Source: Paenibacillus borealis (GTDB lineage: Bacteria > Bacillota > Bacilli > Paenibacillales > Paenibacillaceae). Taken from it: a stretch of DNA of 64,000 bases. The stretch is from assembly GCF_000758665.1 (NCBI RefSeq), contig NZ_CP009285.1, positions 3,100,001 to 3,164,000 of the forward strand, read 5' to 3'. Of the stretch, positions 38,665 through 47,751 are shown one piece after another (within the stretch, counting starts at the first letter, position 1; each line of letters begins with the position of its first letter). The notes under the pieces are model-generated. The model saw only the letters and a list, made by a program, of their open reading frames with translations, made no database searches and was not told the origin of the DNA. Position numbers and translations under genes: made by a program.

Positions 38665-39687
38665 ATGAACAAAATTAAGGTAGCCGTAATAGGCTGCGGG
38701 ACCATTTCCAAGAAAAGACATATTCCGGAATACGCGGCGAATCCAAACGTTGAACTTGTAGCCTTCTGCGATCCGGTTCTTGAACGGGCCGAAGGTTTTG
38801 CAGAGCACTACGGAGGCAGAGCCTATACATGCTATGAAGAAATGCTGAAGTCCGAAAAGCCTGATGCAGTCAGCGTATGTACACCAAACGTGCTGCACGC
38901 GCCATGTGCAATTGCCGCTGCGAATGCAGGCGCTCATGTGCTTGTGGAGAAGCCGATGGCAACGAACGCGGCGGACGCAGCGGCTATGATTGAAGCGGCG
39001 AATAAGAACGGGGTGTTCTTAATGGCGGGGCAGAACCAGCGCCTGATGCCGCCTCACCTGAAGGCCAAAGAAATTTTGCAGACAGGTAAAATGGGTAAAG
39101 TTATTTCCTTCCGTACTTCCTTCGGTCATCCGGGACCTGAACGCTGGAGTGTGGATGGCCGCGACAGCTGGTTCTTCCGCAAGGAAGACGCCATCATGGG
39201 CGCAATGGGTGACCTCGGCGTTCACAAGTCCGATCTGATCCGCTGGCTGCTTGAGGATGAAGTCGCTGAAGTCGCTGCCTTTGTGAACACACTGCATAAA
39301 GAAGGAACCGATGTCGACGATAACGCGACGTGCATCCTGCGCATGAAGAGCGGAACAATTGGTACGCTAGTGGCCAGCTGGACGTATTATAAAGGCGGCG
39401 ACAACAGCACAGTATTGTGGTGTGAGAACGGCGTGATGCACATCGGTACGCATCCCGTTGATCAAGTGATTGTCGAGCTTCGTGACGGCTCCGTTGAGAA
39501 GTATCAGGTCGGTGCGATGGCGACGAACGAGAAGCAAGTGCCCAGCGGCATCATGGATGCTTTCGTGGAAAGCATTGTAACGAACACACCACCGGACATT
39601 TCCGGTGAAGAAGGCCTGAAGTCGCTCGCAGTCATTCTGGCTGCTTTTGAATCACAGGATACGAAGAAGGTTGTTTCTTTGTCCTAA
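38665..39687 (+). CDS. Gfo/Idh/MocA family oxidoreductase
   Basis: 340 residues with the Rossmann motif VIGCGTISKKRH (8-19), the signature VEKPMATN (~93-100), and active-site segment GDLGVHKSDLIRW (~181-193). ATG at 38665 with AAAGGAG upstream. It is the last intact gene of the importer operon and a distant relative of the 24149 gene. It probably oxidises a sugar or uronic acid derivative together with the upstream isomerase. Immediately after its stop comes a fragment of an unrelated hsdM gene, which shows that the original downstream DNA has been deleted. Confidence 0.88.
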   Translation: MNKIKVAVIGCGTISKKRHIPEYAANPNVELVAFCDPVLERAEGFAEHYGGRAYTCYEEMLKSEKPDAVSVCTPNVLHAPCAIAAANAGAHVLVEKPMATNAADAAAMIEAANKNGVFLMAGQNQRLMPPHLKAKEILQTGKMGKVISFRTSFGHPGPERWSVDGRDSWFFRKEDAIMGAMGDLGVHKSDLIRWLLEDEVAEVAAFVNTLHKEGTDVDDNATCILRMKSGTIGTLVASWTYYKGGDNSTVLWCENGVMHIGTHPVDQVIVELRDGSVEKYQVGAMATNEKQVPSGIMDAFVESIVTNTPPDISGEEGLKSLAVILAAFESQDTKKVVSLS

Positions 39688-39840
39688 GGAAACCGCGGCG
39701 GTCAGTTCTTCATACTGAGTTCCATTGCCGAACTGTTTGTTGCTATGTTGGAGCCGGAATCGGGGATGGTTTTAGACCCTGCTTGCGGCTCGGGTGGCAT
39801 ATTCGTGCAATCTCAGCATTATGCTCAAAACAAACACTAG
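39688..39840 (+). pseudogene. Fragment of a type I restriction-modification methyltransferase (HsdM)
   Basis: The frame reads RGGQFFILSSIAELFVAML, then VLDPACGSGGIFVQSQ, and ends at TAG 39838-39840. GGQFFTPxxI followed by DPACGSGG is motif I (the SAM-binding loop) of HsdM. Only about 50 of the ~500 residues remain, without a start. The fragment abuts the preceding stop codon directly. No hsdS or hsdR remains are seen nearby. Confidence 0.8.
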
Positions 39841-39895
39841 GACCTGCTGTAAAATATTTCAGGTAAAAGCATGTTATAGATATGGGAGACTGGTT

Positions 39896-41395
39896 ATGGC
39901 TTTTTTGAATGTTTATACTGCAAACAAGTTTGTTAGTGAAAATGTTTTTTTAAGTGAGATACCGGAAAATGAGGAATTGCCACTTTTTAAAGAGATAAAG
40001 CAGTCTCTTCCCCAACCTTTTTGGAATGAAAACGAGTTGGCCATTGAATGTTATTGGAAAGCATGGGAACTGGCATTTAATAATCTCAGAAAGCCTACAT
40101 CGGAAAATGGTTTTATAACAAACTACATCGATACTGCCTTCAATAATTTACTATTCATGTGGGATTCATGTTTTATTTTACTTTTTGCGAAGTATGGAAA
40201 CCGCGTTTTCAATTTCCAAAAAACCTTAGATAACTTGTATTCAAAGCAGCATAAAGATGGATTTATTTCAAGAGTAATTAATGAAATGAATGGTCAAGAT
40301 AGATTTCACCGATTTGATCCTGTTAGTACAGGACCAAACATTTTGCCATTTTCAGAGTGGGAATACTACTTGAATTTTGGTGATAAGGATCGTCTAAAGA
40401 GAGTGTTTCCGGTATTGGTAGGGTATCATAAGTGGCTTAGAGAATTTAGGACATGGAGAGATGGGAGCTACTGGTCTTCAGGATGGGGATGCGGCATGGA
40501 TAATCAACCAAGGCTGGAGAAAATGTATCATGTGGGTTTTTCACATGGACATATGGTTTGGTCGGATACATGTTTCCAACAGTTGCTTAGTGCAAAATTA
40601 ATCTTGAGCATGAGTGATGAAATTGGCAGACGGCATGAGGTGCCGGAATTTGAAGAAGAGATCAAGTATCTTTCTGATTTTGTAAATAGTACGCTTTGGG
40701 ATGAAAAAAGCTCTTATTATTATGATCTTTGGAAAAACAATGAACTTAATCATGTAAAATCAATTGGAGGCTATTGGGCATTACTTGCCGATGTTGTTCC
40801 TGAGAGCAAGAAGGAAGGGTTTATTTCTCACCTGACTAATGAAAAAGAATTTAATCGCCCTCACCCCATTCCTTCCCTTTCTGCAGATCATCCTGAATAT
40901 AGAGAGGATGCCGGCTATTGGAGAGGAGGAGTTTGGGCACCAATGAATTATATGGTATTGAAAGGTTTATCTAAATCTGGGTATAACGCACTTGCTCATG
41001 ATATAGGAGTGAGACATTTAGAAGCCGTCGTAAAGGTATATGAAGATACAGGAACTCTCTGGGAAAACTATTCTGCGGAAAAAGCGCTTCCGGGAGTCCC
41101 TGCAAAACCTGATTTTGTTGGATGGACAGGACTTTCTCCAATTGCAATTCTTTTTGAATATATTTTTGGTCTTAAGCCTGATGTGCCTAATTCAAAGTTA
41201 GAATGGGATGTAAGACTTCTGGATGCTCATGGAATATCTCAATATCCTTTTGGAAAAGAAGGGATATTAGATTTAAGTTGTGAAGGACGAAAATCTACAG
41301 ATGAAAGGCCTGTTATTAGGGCTACCTCCAATATACCAGTTACTATTTTGGTGAAATGGGAAAAGGGTAAAGAATACATTGAACTTGGAAAATGA
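39896..41395 (+). CDS. Trehalase/GH63-like glycosidase, (alpha/alpha)6 barrel
   Basis: 499 residues, ATG at 39896 with GGGAG upstream; the frame open from 39794 runs through the hsdM fragment and is not likely to be used. The barrel signature appears as FMWDSCFI (~87), SSGWGCGMDNQPRL (~195, with the Asp of the WxxxxDN motif) and YWRGGVWAPMNYMVL (~340). This pattern fits mannosylglycerate hydrolase/GH63 and trehalase-type inverting enzymes; substrate not determined. No signal peptide. The gene is AT-rich compared with the locus upstream and sits between a restriction-gene fragment and a decayed stretch, which suggests it came from elsewhere. Confidence 0.8.
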   Translation: MAFLNVYTANKFVSENVFLSEIPENEELPLFKEIKQSLPQPFWNENELAIECYWKAWELAFNNLRKPTSENGFITNYIDTAFNNLLFMWDSCFILLFAKYGNRVFNFQKTLDNLYSKQHKDGFISRVINEMNGQDRFHRFDPVSTGPNILPFSEWEYYLNFGDKDRLKRVFPVLVGYHKWLREFRTWRDGSYWSSGWGCGMDNQPRLEKMYHVGFSHGHMVWSDTCFQQLLSAKLILSMSDEIGRRHEVPEFEEEIKYLSDFVNSTLWDEKSSYYYDLWKNNELNHVKSIGGYWALLADVVPESKKEGFISHLTNEKEFNRPHPIPSLSADHPEYREDAGYWRGGVWAPMNYMVLKGLSKSGYNALAHDIGVRHLEAVVKVYEDTGTLWENYSAEKALPGVPAKPDFVGWTGLSPIAILFEYIFGLKPDVPNSKLEWDVRLLDAHGISQYPFGKEGILDLSCEGRKSTDERPVIRATSNIPVTILVKWEKGKEYIELGK

Positions 41396-41690
41396 GGGAT
41401 TACTCATTTCCGGATTGACAGTTCTCTACTCGACCCAGAAAGCATTCAATACTCTGTTTGCCCTTGCACTTCCAAGCATGCATCTCTTGGTTTTCAACGG
41501 AATGAAGGCGTTGCCAATGCAGTATTGGTGGTCATCTCTATTTTACCATTATTAGGTAATTAATACATGAAATAAGTGTTTTTATACAAACGATAAATTG
41601 AAATAATAGAACATTACCTGTTCTTTCTCAGGGAGTGTCCCTTATTTGTTGAGTGATTATTTCTTTAAATCAGCTGCAAAGAAGGGACCT

Positions 41691-41840
41691 TTAACCGAAA
41701 TGGTCGTTAGGATGCGAGCCAATTTCAAGAGGAGATTCTTTCGTACCGCTTTCCAACCATTGCTGAATGACTCCTATGATTGCAGTTCCCATATAAGCAG
41801 CTAAATATGGTCCTGGAACAAGTGGATTTTCTTCCTTCAT
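41691..41840 (-). pseudogene. C-terminal fragment of a TetR-family regulator
   Basis: 49 codons on the minus strand. GPYLAAYMGTAIIGVIQQWL and then ESGTKESPLEIG resemble the last helices of AcrR/TetR_C proteins (xxAxxGVIxxWLExGxKxSPxE). No ribosome binding site precedes the ATG, and the frame is stopped a few codons further up. The DNA-binding domain is gone, so this is a remnant. Confidence 0.65.
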
Positions 41841-41988
41841 AAAGGCGCTTTTATTATTTCCATATTATTACTACCACTGAAACAACAGGAAATTAGATGA
41901 CCAGTGTCCGGGCTATATTGCCCGGATTATTGCGCTTAAGGCAAGTAATAACACTAAGCAGGACCTATCCGAAGAATTTGCTTTGACT

Positions 41989-42026
41989 AGGACCAAAATG
42001 CTTCCGAAGAGAAACATTTTGGTTCT
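41989..42026 (+). promoter_or_regulatory. Hairpin in the ZIP gene leader
   Basis: AGGACCAAAATG and CATTTTGGTTCT pair over 12 bp around a 14-nt loop, 35 bp before the ZIP start. It could be an operator for a metal regulator or a leader structure. Confidence 0.4.
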
Positions 42027-42060
42027 AATCAAATCAGGAATTTTGAAAGGAGCGCTTCTT

Positions 42061-42679
42061 ATGGTTGATTTTTTCCGGAATTTCAATCCTGTAACGCAAG
42101 CATTTATAGCCACTTTATTCACCTGGGGAATGACTGCGCTGGGGGCTACGCTCGTATTTGCCACAAGAACAGTAAACCAGCGGTTGCTTGATAGTATGAG
42201 TGCTCCATCCCAAAGAAAGAAAAAGAAGCACCCTATTGGTCCTTGCCATCACGCTTCATAATATACCGGAGGGGTTAGCTGTCGGAATCGCTTTCGGTGC
42301 ACTTGCAAATGGGGGGACGGAAGCTTCTTTAGAGGGTGCCTTATCCCTTGCGCTCGGAATCGGCATTCAGAACTTTCCTGAAGGCCTGGCAGTATCTAGG
42401 CTTTTACGAGGTGAAGGGATGTCCCGCAGAAAGAGCTTTTTCTACGGACAAATTTCAGGTATGGTTGAACCCATAGCCGCAGTTATCGGAGCCATTGCCG
42501 TCGCATTTATTGAACCCTTATTGCCTTATGCCTTGAGCTTTGCAGCGGGAGCAATGATCTTTGTTGTGGCTGAGGAAGTGATTCCAAGCTCACAGGAAAA
42601 AGGAAATAAGGATCTGGTTTCCATGAACTTAATGATTGGATTTGTATTGATGATGATTCTTGATGTGGCTTTGGGTTAA
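42061..42679 (+). pseudogene. ZIP family metal transporter, internally deleted and frameshifted
   Basis: The ATG at 42061 (AAAGGAG upstream) opens a ZIP N-terminus with the first transmembrane helix ([20 protein letters not shown]), up to LLDSM. The reading then shifts by one frame and resumes as [20 protein letters not shown], with the conserved metal-binding HNIPEG, and continues to the C-terminus at 42679 including NFPEGLAVS and VVAEEVIP. The expected second and third helices and the His-rich loop (about 70 residues) are missing. The protein would lack half its transport path, so it is a pseudogene. Confidence 0.85.
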
Positions 42680-42718
42680 CTTAAATTTAGATTAAGCGTT
42701 GAAGGGAAGTGACCTGTG

Positions 42719-43663
42719 ATGTTGACCGCCTATAGAACCTCTCGTGATGGAACTCTGGGAATAAGACCAAGCTTCGAAAAAAACAGCTGGATAAATATGA
42801 CCGCACCTTCAAAGGAAGAAATTAATGAGGTATCCCTATTTTATAATATCCCCATTGAATTCTTAGAAGATCCGTTAGATTTAGAAGAAAGTGCCCGGAT
42901 TGAATATGATGAAGATACGAATTCCACATTAATTATTAATGATTTTCCGACTATGGATGTTAACAACAATCAGTTTGATTCGTACATTACCATTCCCATT
43001 CCCATTGGCATTATCTTAGGCAAGGATTACATTGTTACGGTTTGCAGTCAATCGAATAGCCCTTTGGAGAATACAATTAAGAAGAATGTGAATACCTCGA
43101 TGAAAAATCGTTTTGCATTAGAGGTGTTATTGTCAATCTCAACCCAGTATATCGATAAATTAAAGCTGCTTAACAAGCAACGTCTAAAAATAGAGAGTCA
43201 TTTGCGTGATTCATTAACGAACAAGCAGCTCTATGACCTAATGGATATTGAAAAAAGTTTAGTTTATTTTCTCATTTCATTAAAGGCCAACTCGGATGTT
43301 ATAACCAAACTATTTCGTACCCATTCCATAAAATTATATGAAGATGACATAGATCTTCTGGAAGATGTAAGAATTGAAATTAATCAAGGGATCGAGACAA
43401 CAGAATTATATACAAGAATTTTGGATAGTATAACCGGGTCGTTTTCTTCGTTAATATCTAACGAATTGAATAATACAATGAAGACTCTTACGATCTTTAC
43501 GATTTTTTTAACGCTGCCTACGCTTGTGTTTAGCTTCTTTGGTATGAATGTTACCTTACCCATGGGTGATAAGAATCCCCTCGCTTGGATCATCACATTG
43601 ATCATAGCCTTGATTCTTGTGATTTGGATCCGATTGACCTTACGGAGAAAGAAGATTTTTTAA
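42719..43663 (+). CDS. corA: CorA family divalent cation transporter
   Basis: 314 residues. A large cytoplasmic domain (about 1-240) ends in the two transmembrane helices typical of CorA. The first runs LTIFTIFLTLPTLVFSFFG and leads directly to the GMN signature (FFGMNV), and the second is AWIITLIIALILVIW near the end. The loop after GMN is LPMGDKNP. It imports Mg2+, possibly Co2+/Ni2+. ATG 42719 or the GTG at 42716 could be used; GGGAAG lies upstream. It appears intact despite its neighbours, a broken ZIP gene and a broken accD/accA. Confidence 0.9.
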   Translation: MLTAYRTSRDGTLGIRPSFEKNSWINMTAPSKEEINEVSLFYNIPIEFLEDPLDLEESARIEYDEDTNSTLIINDFPTMDVNNNQFDSYITIPIPIGIILGKDYIVTVCSQSNSPLENTIKKNVNTSMKNRFALEVLLSISTQYIDKLKLLNKQRLKIESHLRDSLTNKQLYDLMDIEKSLVYFLISLKANSDVITKLFRTHSIKLYEDDIDLLEDVRIEINQGIETTELYTRILDSITGSFSSLISNELNNTMKTLTIFTIFLTLPTLVFSFFGMNVTLPMGDKNPLAWIITLIIALILVIWIRLTLRRKKIF

Positions 43664-43681
43664 TCCGATACAATAAATAAG

Positions 43682-43721
43682 AAGGCAGTCGGTTTAAAAA
43701 TAAATCGGGCTGCTTTTTTAT
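43682..43721 (+). terminator. Terminator after corA
   Basis: GCAGTCGGTTT and AAATCGGGCTGC pair imperfectly and are followed by TTTTTTA. Confidence 0.75.
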
Positions 43722-43849
43722 TTGGCCAACACAATCATTAAAGGTGTTCCATAACCGACACATTCGTCCCTTCTGTTTATTGAACAGAACCTGATCTTAT
43801 TTTACTTCGTTCCTGAAGGGCGAAATTACGGTAATTATATGAGGTGAGT

Positions 43850-44663
43850 ATGATTTCATTCCGAGATTTTATTACGAATAAAAAGAGATATGCCGTTGGC
43901 CAAACAATCTTCCGGATTAAATGACGCAATCATCACCGGTGAGGGTACACTTGGAGGTTTCCCTTTGATTATCGCATTGCAAAGTTATGACTTTTTTACA
44001 GGAACGATGGGTTGCGGTCACTGTAATTGGACATTAAAAAGGCAAGGATATGAAAGATAATTTAAAGCGGAATTTGGCATACCCCATCCCGAAGGGTACC
44101 GCAAGGCATTAAGATTAATGAAACAGGCTGAGAAATTCAATAGACCTGTAATTACATTTATTGATACGCCGGGAGCCTACCCCGGGATGTCTGCAGAAGA
44201 GCGGGGACAATCTGGAGCTATAGCGATGAATCTTCTGGAAATGTCGAAGCTAAGGGTTCCAATCATCAGTATTGTCATTGGTGAGGGGGGCAGCGGAGGA
44301 GCGCTAGCCTTAAGTGTAGGAGATCGGCTGCTAATGCTTGAAAATGCAGTATATGCTGTGGCGTCTCCAAATGCTGCTGCGTCAATATTACTGAAGGATG
44401 CTGGGAGGGTATCAGAAGTTACTGAAGCTTTGAAGATCACATCTAATGATCTAATGGAGTACGGAATCATTGATGAGATTATTCCCGAACCCAGAGGTGG
44501 AGCTCATAAAGATATTGAAGGTCAAGCAGAGATCATTAAAAAATATATAAACAAATATCTCAAGCAAGTAAATGGAATTTCAACGGATGACTTGGTAAAT
44601 GCCAGAATAGAAAAGATGCTTAGTATCGGTAGATATACAGAAGTAAGTGAAGAACCCGGTTGA
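43850..44663 (+). pseudogene. Fused remnant of accD and accA (acetyl-CoA carboxyltransferase)
   Basis: The first part (to about 44013) encodes an AccD middle segment in two frames: FRDFITNKKRYA, then SGLNDAIITGEG and TLGGFPLIIALQ up to FFTGTMG. It jumps in mid-motif to AccA: VTVIGH, an in-frame TAA where Gln is expected, [12 protein letters not shown], a one-base shift, then [15 protein letters not shown] and an intact C-terminal part from 44118 ([29 protein letters not shown]). So one deletion removed the 3' part of accD and the 5' part of accA, and point mutations followed. An open frame of 181 residues remains but lacks half of AccA. Confidence 0.85.
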
Positions 44664-44688
44664 ATTGATATTTTAGGAGCAGATGAGT

Positions 44689-45091
44689 ATGCACATCACA
44701 AATATGGATGCCTTTATTGCATCACTTCCTGATTTGTTAGAGGTATTGGGGGAGGACGTTGCAGCTGCAGTTGTCAGCGTTCCTGCGATGAATGTCTTGG
44801 CAAAGGCAGATGGAATTAAGCTGAGAACAAGTTTCGAGGTTGGGATGAGGGTTGATATTAACGAAGGTATTGAAAAAGTTATAAGAACCAAAAAGTCTTT
44901 CGTTTCACTCACTCCGCCGCACGCCTATGGCGTACCTGCTAAAGGAATCGTAACGCCGGTTCTTGATGAGCAATCTGAGGTTGCCGCAATCGTGATTTTG
45001 GTTAAAAACCTGGAACAATATTCAAGAAGTTGCTTCAACCTTACTCTTTTCAATGTCTCAATTGAATGAGGGTATTGGAGATATTATGTAA
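44689..45091 (+). pseudogene. Chemoreceptor (MCP) N-terminal sensor, truncated and frameshifted
   Basis: ATG at 44689 with AGGAG 9 bp upstream. The first ~105 residues look like the small PAS/GAF-like sensor of soluble Bacillales chemoreceptors, ending AIVILVKNLEQ. The frame then runs into unrelated sequence (stop at 45069), but one base over it reads IQEVASTLLFSMSQLNEGIG, the expected start of the MCP coiled coil, and stops at 45089-45091. The whole signalling domain is absent. The family link is from memory of such proteins and is moderate. Confidence 0.6.
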
Positions 45092-45114
45092 CGATGGATT
45101 AAGATTTACCTCTC

Positions 45115-45146
45115 GACACTTTCTCGCATAAGGGAGTGTCCTTTAT
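45115..45146 (+). terminator. Hairpin after the chemoreceptor fragment
   Basis: GACACTTTCT and AGGGAGTGTC form a 10-bp stem with two G-U pairs, followed by CTTTAT. Part of it recurs at 41630-41645. Confidence 0.6.
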
Positions 45147-45272
45147 ATTGTGGTGGATGGTTATATCAGGACGCTTGATTGTTAACTGGACTTTTACAAT
45201 GATTCATTTTCCAGAGAATTAATCAATTTATGCTCACTATATCAGTTTGGGAGGTTGAATATCTAATAATAA

Positions 45273-45306
45273 TAACAGGTCGGTTTATTGCACCGGCCTG
45301 TTTGAG
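45273..45306. terminator. Inverted repeat, probable terminator
   Basis: AACAGGTCGGT and ACCGGCCTGTT stem; the minus-strand side ends in a T/A-rich tract, the plus side in TTTGAG. Confidence 0.55.
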
Positions 45307-45326
45307 TGTAATTATTCGTGACTTAA

Positions 45327-45434
45327 TTGGTGGAGGGTTTGTTGGAAAATCTGTTCAATATGTGTGTCATACAAATGATCACTGAAGGCTATAAACCAAT
45401 CAGCCATCGAGATGCCGAAGCCATACTAGATTGA
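45327..45434 (+). CDS. Possible small ORF or gene remnant (35 aa)
   Basis: TTG to TGA, 35 codons, ending ISHRDAEAILD. It has a protein-like composition but no good ribosome binding site and no family that I recognise. It may be the 3' end of a lost gene, as elsewhere in this stretch. The rest of 45092-45540 holds two hairpins and the cadA leader, with no other gene seen. Confidence 0.25.
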   Translation: MVEGLLENLFNMCVIQMITEGYKPISHRDAEAILD

Positions 45435-45540
45435 TTGTCGTGCGCTGCCTAATCATTGACTTGGATGAATGAAAAAGAATATAATAAAGCCAATACATGA
45501 ACATATGATCATATATATTCCTTCTAAGGAGATGATGATA

Positions 45541-47751
45541 TTGGGACAAATAGGTCAAGCTAAAGATACCGTGAAGCGTGAATTACTATTAGAAGGACTA
45601 GACTGTGCGAACTGTGCATTAAAAATTGAGAATGGCGTAAAAAAGATCCAAGGAGTCTCAGACTGCTCTGTAAATTTCGTGAATAAAACCTTATCTTTTG
45701 AGGCAAACAAAGATCAGGATGAGGAAATTGTAACTGCGGCAACTAAGCTGGTTAATAAGCTTGAACCGCATATTGAAGTTAGTGTCAAGAAGAAAGGAGG
45801 AATTGGCCAATTGCATGCAAAAGAAGGGAATGACCATAAACATTCGAATGGTAGTGAGGGGCACAAGGATCATGAGGGACATTCACATGATGTCGGTAAA
45901 GACAAAATCAGAATAATGTTAATTCGTTTAGCCCTAGGTGCAGTCATAGGTGCAGTCGGATTAGTAGGCTCTTTTGCAAGTTGGGTAGAACTTTCAATTT
46001 TCTTAGCCGCTTATCTCCTGATCGGGGGAGATATTGTCCTTCAAGCCGTGAAAAACATTCTTCGTGGTCAAGTGTTTGATGAATACTTCCTGATGTCTGT
46101 AGCTACAATCGGTGCATTCGCCATCCAGGAGTATCCTGAAGGTGTAGCAGTAATGCTCTTTTACCAAGTGGGTGAACTGTTTCAAAGTATTGCTATTAAT
46201 CGCTCACGTAAATCCATCAGTGCATTGTTGGATATCAGGCCGGATTATGCAAATCTGAAAACCGGGAATGATACGAAACGAGTGTCACCGGAAGAGGTTA
46301 ACATTGGAGACCATATTATTGTAAAACCCGGTGAAAAGGTTCCATTAGATGGAATCGTTATCGAAGGAAGCTCTGCTGTAGACACCTCTGCGCTGACCGG
46401 TGAATCGATGCCGCGGGAAGTTGAAGTCAAGAGTGAAGTCTTGGGCGGTTTTATTAATAAAAATGGTGTTTTAACGATAGAAGTAACTAAGCCGTTTGGA
46501 GAATCGACGGTATCCAAAATATTGGAGCTTGTTGAAAATGCAAGCAGCAAGAAAGCACCGACTGAGAAATTCATTTCTAAATTTGCCCGTTTCTACACAC
46601 CGGTTGTTGTAATCATCGCTTTACTTCTGGCTGTCCTACCTCCTCTGATTTTAAGTGGGGCTACTTTTTCAGATTGGATCTACCGGGCGCTTGTCTTCCT
46701 GGTCATATCTTGTCCTTGTGCACTTGTGGTTTCTATTCCCCTGGGCTTTTTTGGAGGGATCGGAGCTGCATCGAAGACTGGGATTCTTATCAAAGGCAGC
46801 AATTACCTTGAAGCTTTAAATGATGTAAAGTATGTGGTCTTTGACAAGACAGGGACGCTCACTAAGGGAGCCTTTAAAGTTACTAGTATTAACCCAGCTG
46901 CAGAATATTCTGAAGATGAGCTCCTAGAATATGCGGCTTTTGCTGAATTGCATTCAACCCATCCGATTGCTGAATCGATAAGAGTTGCCTATGGTAAGGA
47001 AATAAGTGAAGATCAGCTGGAAGGGTATAATGAAATATCAGGACATGGGATAGAAGTAAAGGTTCAAGGGAAAGAGGTCTTAGCCGGGAACGTTAAGTTA
47101 ATGAACAAGTACGAAATATCCTTTGAGACGCCTAATGAAGCAGGAACGGTTATTCATGTTGCAATAGAAAAGAAATATGCAGGTTACATCGTTATTTCAG
47201 ATGAAATAAAAGATGATTCCGCAAAAGCGGTACGTTCATTGAAAGAATTAGGTATAAAGAAAATCGTGATGTTAACTGGGGACGCCAAGGTTGTTGGTGA
47301 TTCCGTGGGAAAGCAATTAGGCATAGATGAAGTGTATGCAGAGTTACTTCCACAGCACAAAGTGGAAGAGATTGAGAAGTTAATGCAGAGTAAATCGGCC
47401 AAAGAAAAAATTATTTTTGTCGGTGACGGTATTAATGATACCCCAGTGTTGGCCCGGGCTGATGTAGGAATTGCCATGGGTGGATTAGGGTCAGATGCAG
47501 CTATTGAGGCAGCTGATATTGTGATTATGACGGATGAACCTTCGAAAATTTCGTCAGCTATTAGAATTGCAAAAAGGACTAGACGAATTGTGTGGCAGAA
47601 TATTATCTTCGCACTGGGAGTAAAAGCAGCATTTTTAATTTTAGGTGCCTTTGGCTTTGCTACTATGTGGGAAGCTGTGTTTTCAGATGTAGGCGTGACA
47701 ATGATCGCAGTTCTGAACGCTATGCGAGTATTAAAAGTGAACCAATCCTAG
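45541..47751 (+). CDS. cadA: Heavy-metal P1B-type ATPase (CadA/ZntA-like)
   Basis: 736 residues exporting Cd2+, Zn2+ or Pb2+. TTG start at 45541 with AAGGAG 9 bp upstream; ATGs just before it are inside the ribosome site. Order: HMA domain with the GLDCANC motif (Cys22, Cys25), a His-rich linker (HKHSNGSEGHKDHEGHSHD, about 97-115), membrane helices, TGES phosphatase loop, CPC motif Cys391-Pro-Cys393 in helix 6, DKTGTLT with phospho-Asp435, HP motif in THPIAES, and GDGINDTPVL. It sits close to a ZIP pseudogene and corA but is a separate unit. No ArsR/CmtR-type regulator is adjacent. Confidence 0.94.
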   Translation: MGQIGQAKDTVKRELLLEGLDCANCALKIENGVKKIQGVSDCSVNFVNKTLSFEANKDQDEEIVTAATKLVNKLEPHIEVSVKKKGGIGQLHAKEGNDHKHSNGSEGHKDHEGHSHDVGKDKIRIMLIRLALGAVIGAVGLVGSFASWVELSIFLAAYLLIGGDIVLQAVKNILRGQVFDEYFLMSVATIGAFAIQEYPEGVAVMLFYQVGELFQSIAINRSRKSISALLDIRPDYANLKTGNDTKRVSPEEVNIGDHIIVKPGEKVPLDGIVIEGSSAVDTSALTGESMPREVEVKSEVLGGFINKNGVLTIEVTKPFGESTVSKILELVENASSKKAPTEKFISKFARFYTPVVVIIALLLAVLPPLILSGATFSDWIYRALVFLVISCPCALVVSIPLGFFGGIGAASKTGILIKGSNYLEALNDVKYVVFDKTGTLTKGAFKVTSINPAAEYSEDELLEYAAFAELHSTHPIAESIRVAYGKEISEDQLEGYNEISGHGIEVKVQGKEVLAGNVKLMNKYEISFETPNEAGTVIHVAIEKKYAGYIVISDEIKDDSAKAVRSLKELGIKKIVMLTGDAKVVGDSVGKQLGIDEVYAELLPQHKVEEIEKLMQSKSAKEKIIFVGDGINDTPVLARADVGIAMGGLGSDAAIEAADIVIMTDEPSKISSAIRIAKRTRRIVWQNIIFALGVKAAFLILGAFGFATMWEAVFSDVGVTMIAVLNAMRVLKVNQS

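Larger units (their letters stand above)
41396..42060. other. Decayed intergenic stretch
   Basis: Contains a truncated tetR fragment on the minus strand (41691-41840) and a hairpin ahead of the ZIP gene. 41396-41690 has short hydrophobic open frames on the plus strand that I cannot identify. The stretch AGGGAGTGTCC at 41630-41640 recurs in a hairpin at 45115-45140. Confidence 0.45.

Noticed and set aside
39794..39895. Extended N-terminus of the trehalase-like gene
   Set aside because: It overlaps the hsdM fragment in another frame and has no ribosome site; GGGAG precedes the ATG at 39896.
41396..41580. Hydrophobic plus-strand frame resembling a transporter piece
   Set aside because: Too short and without a family signature; left as unidentified.
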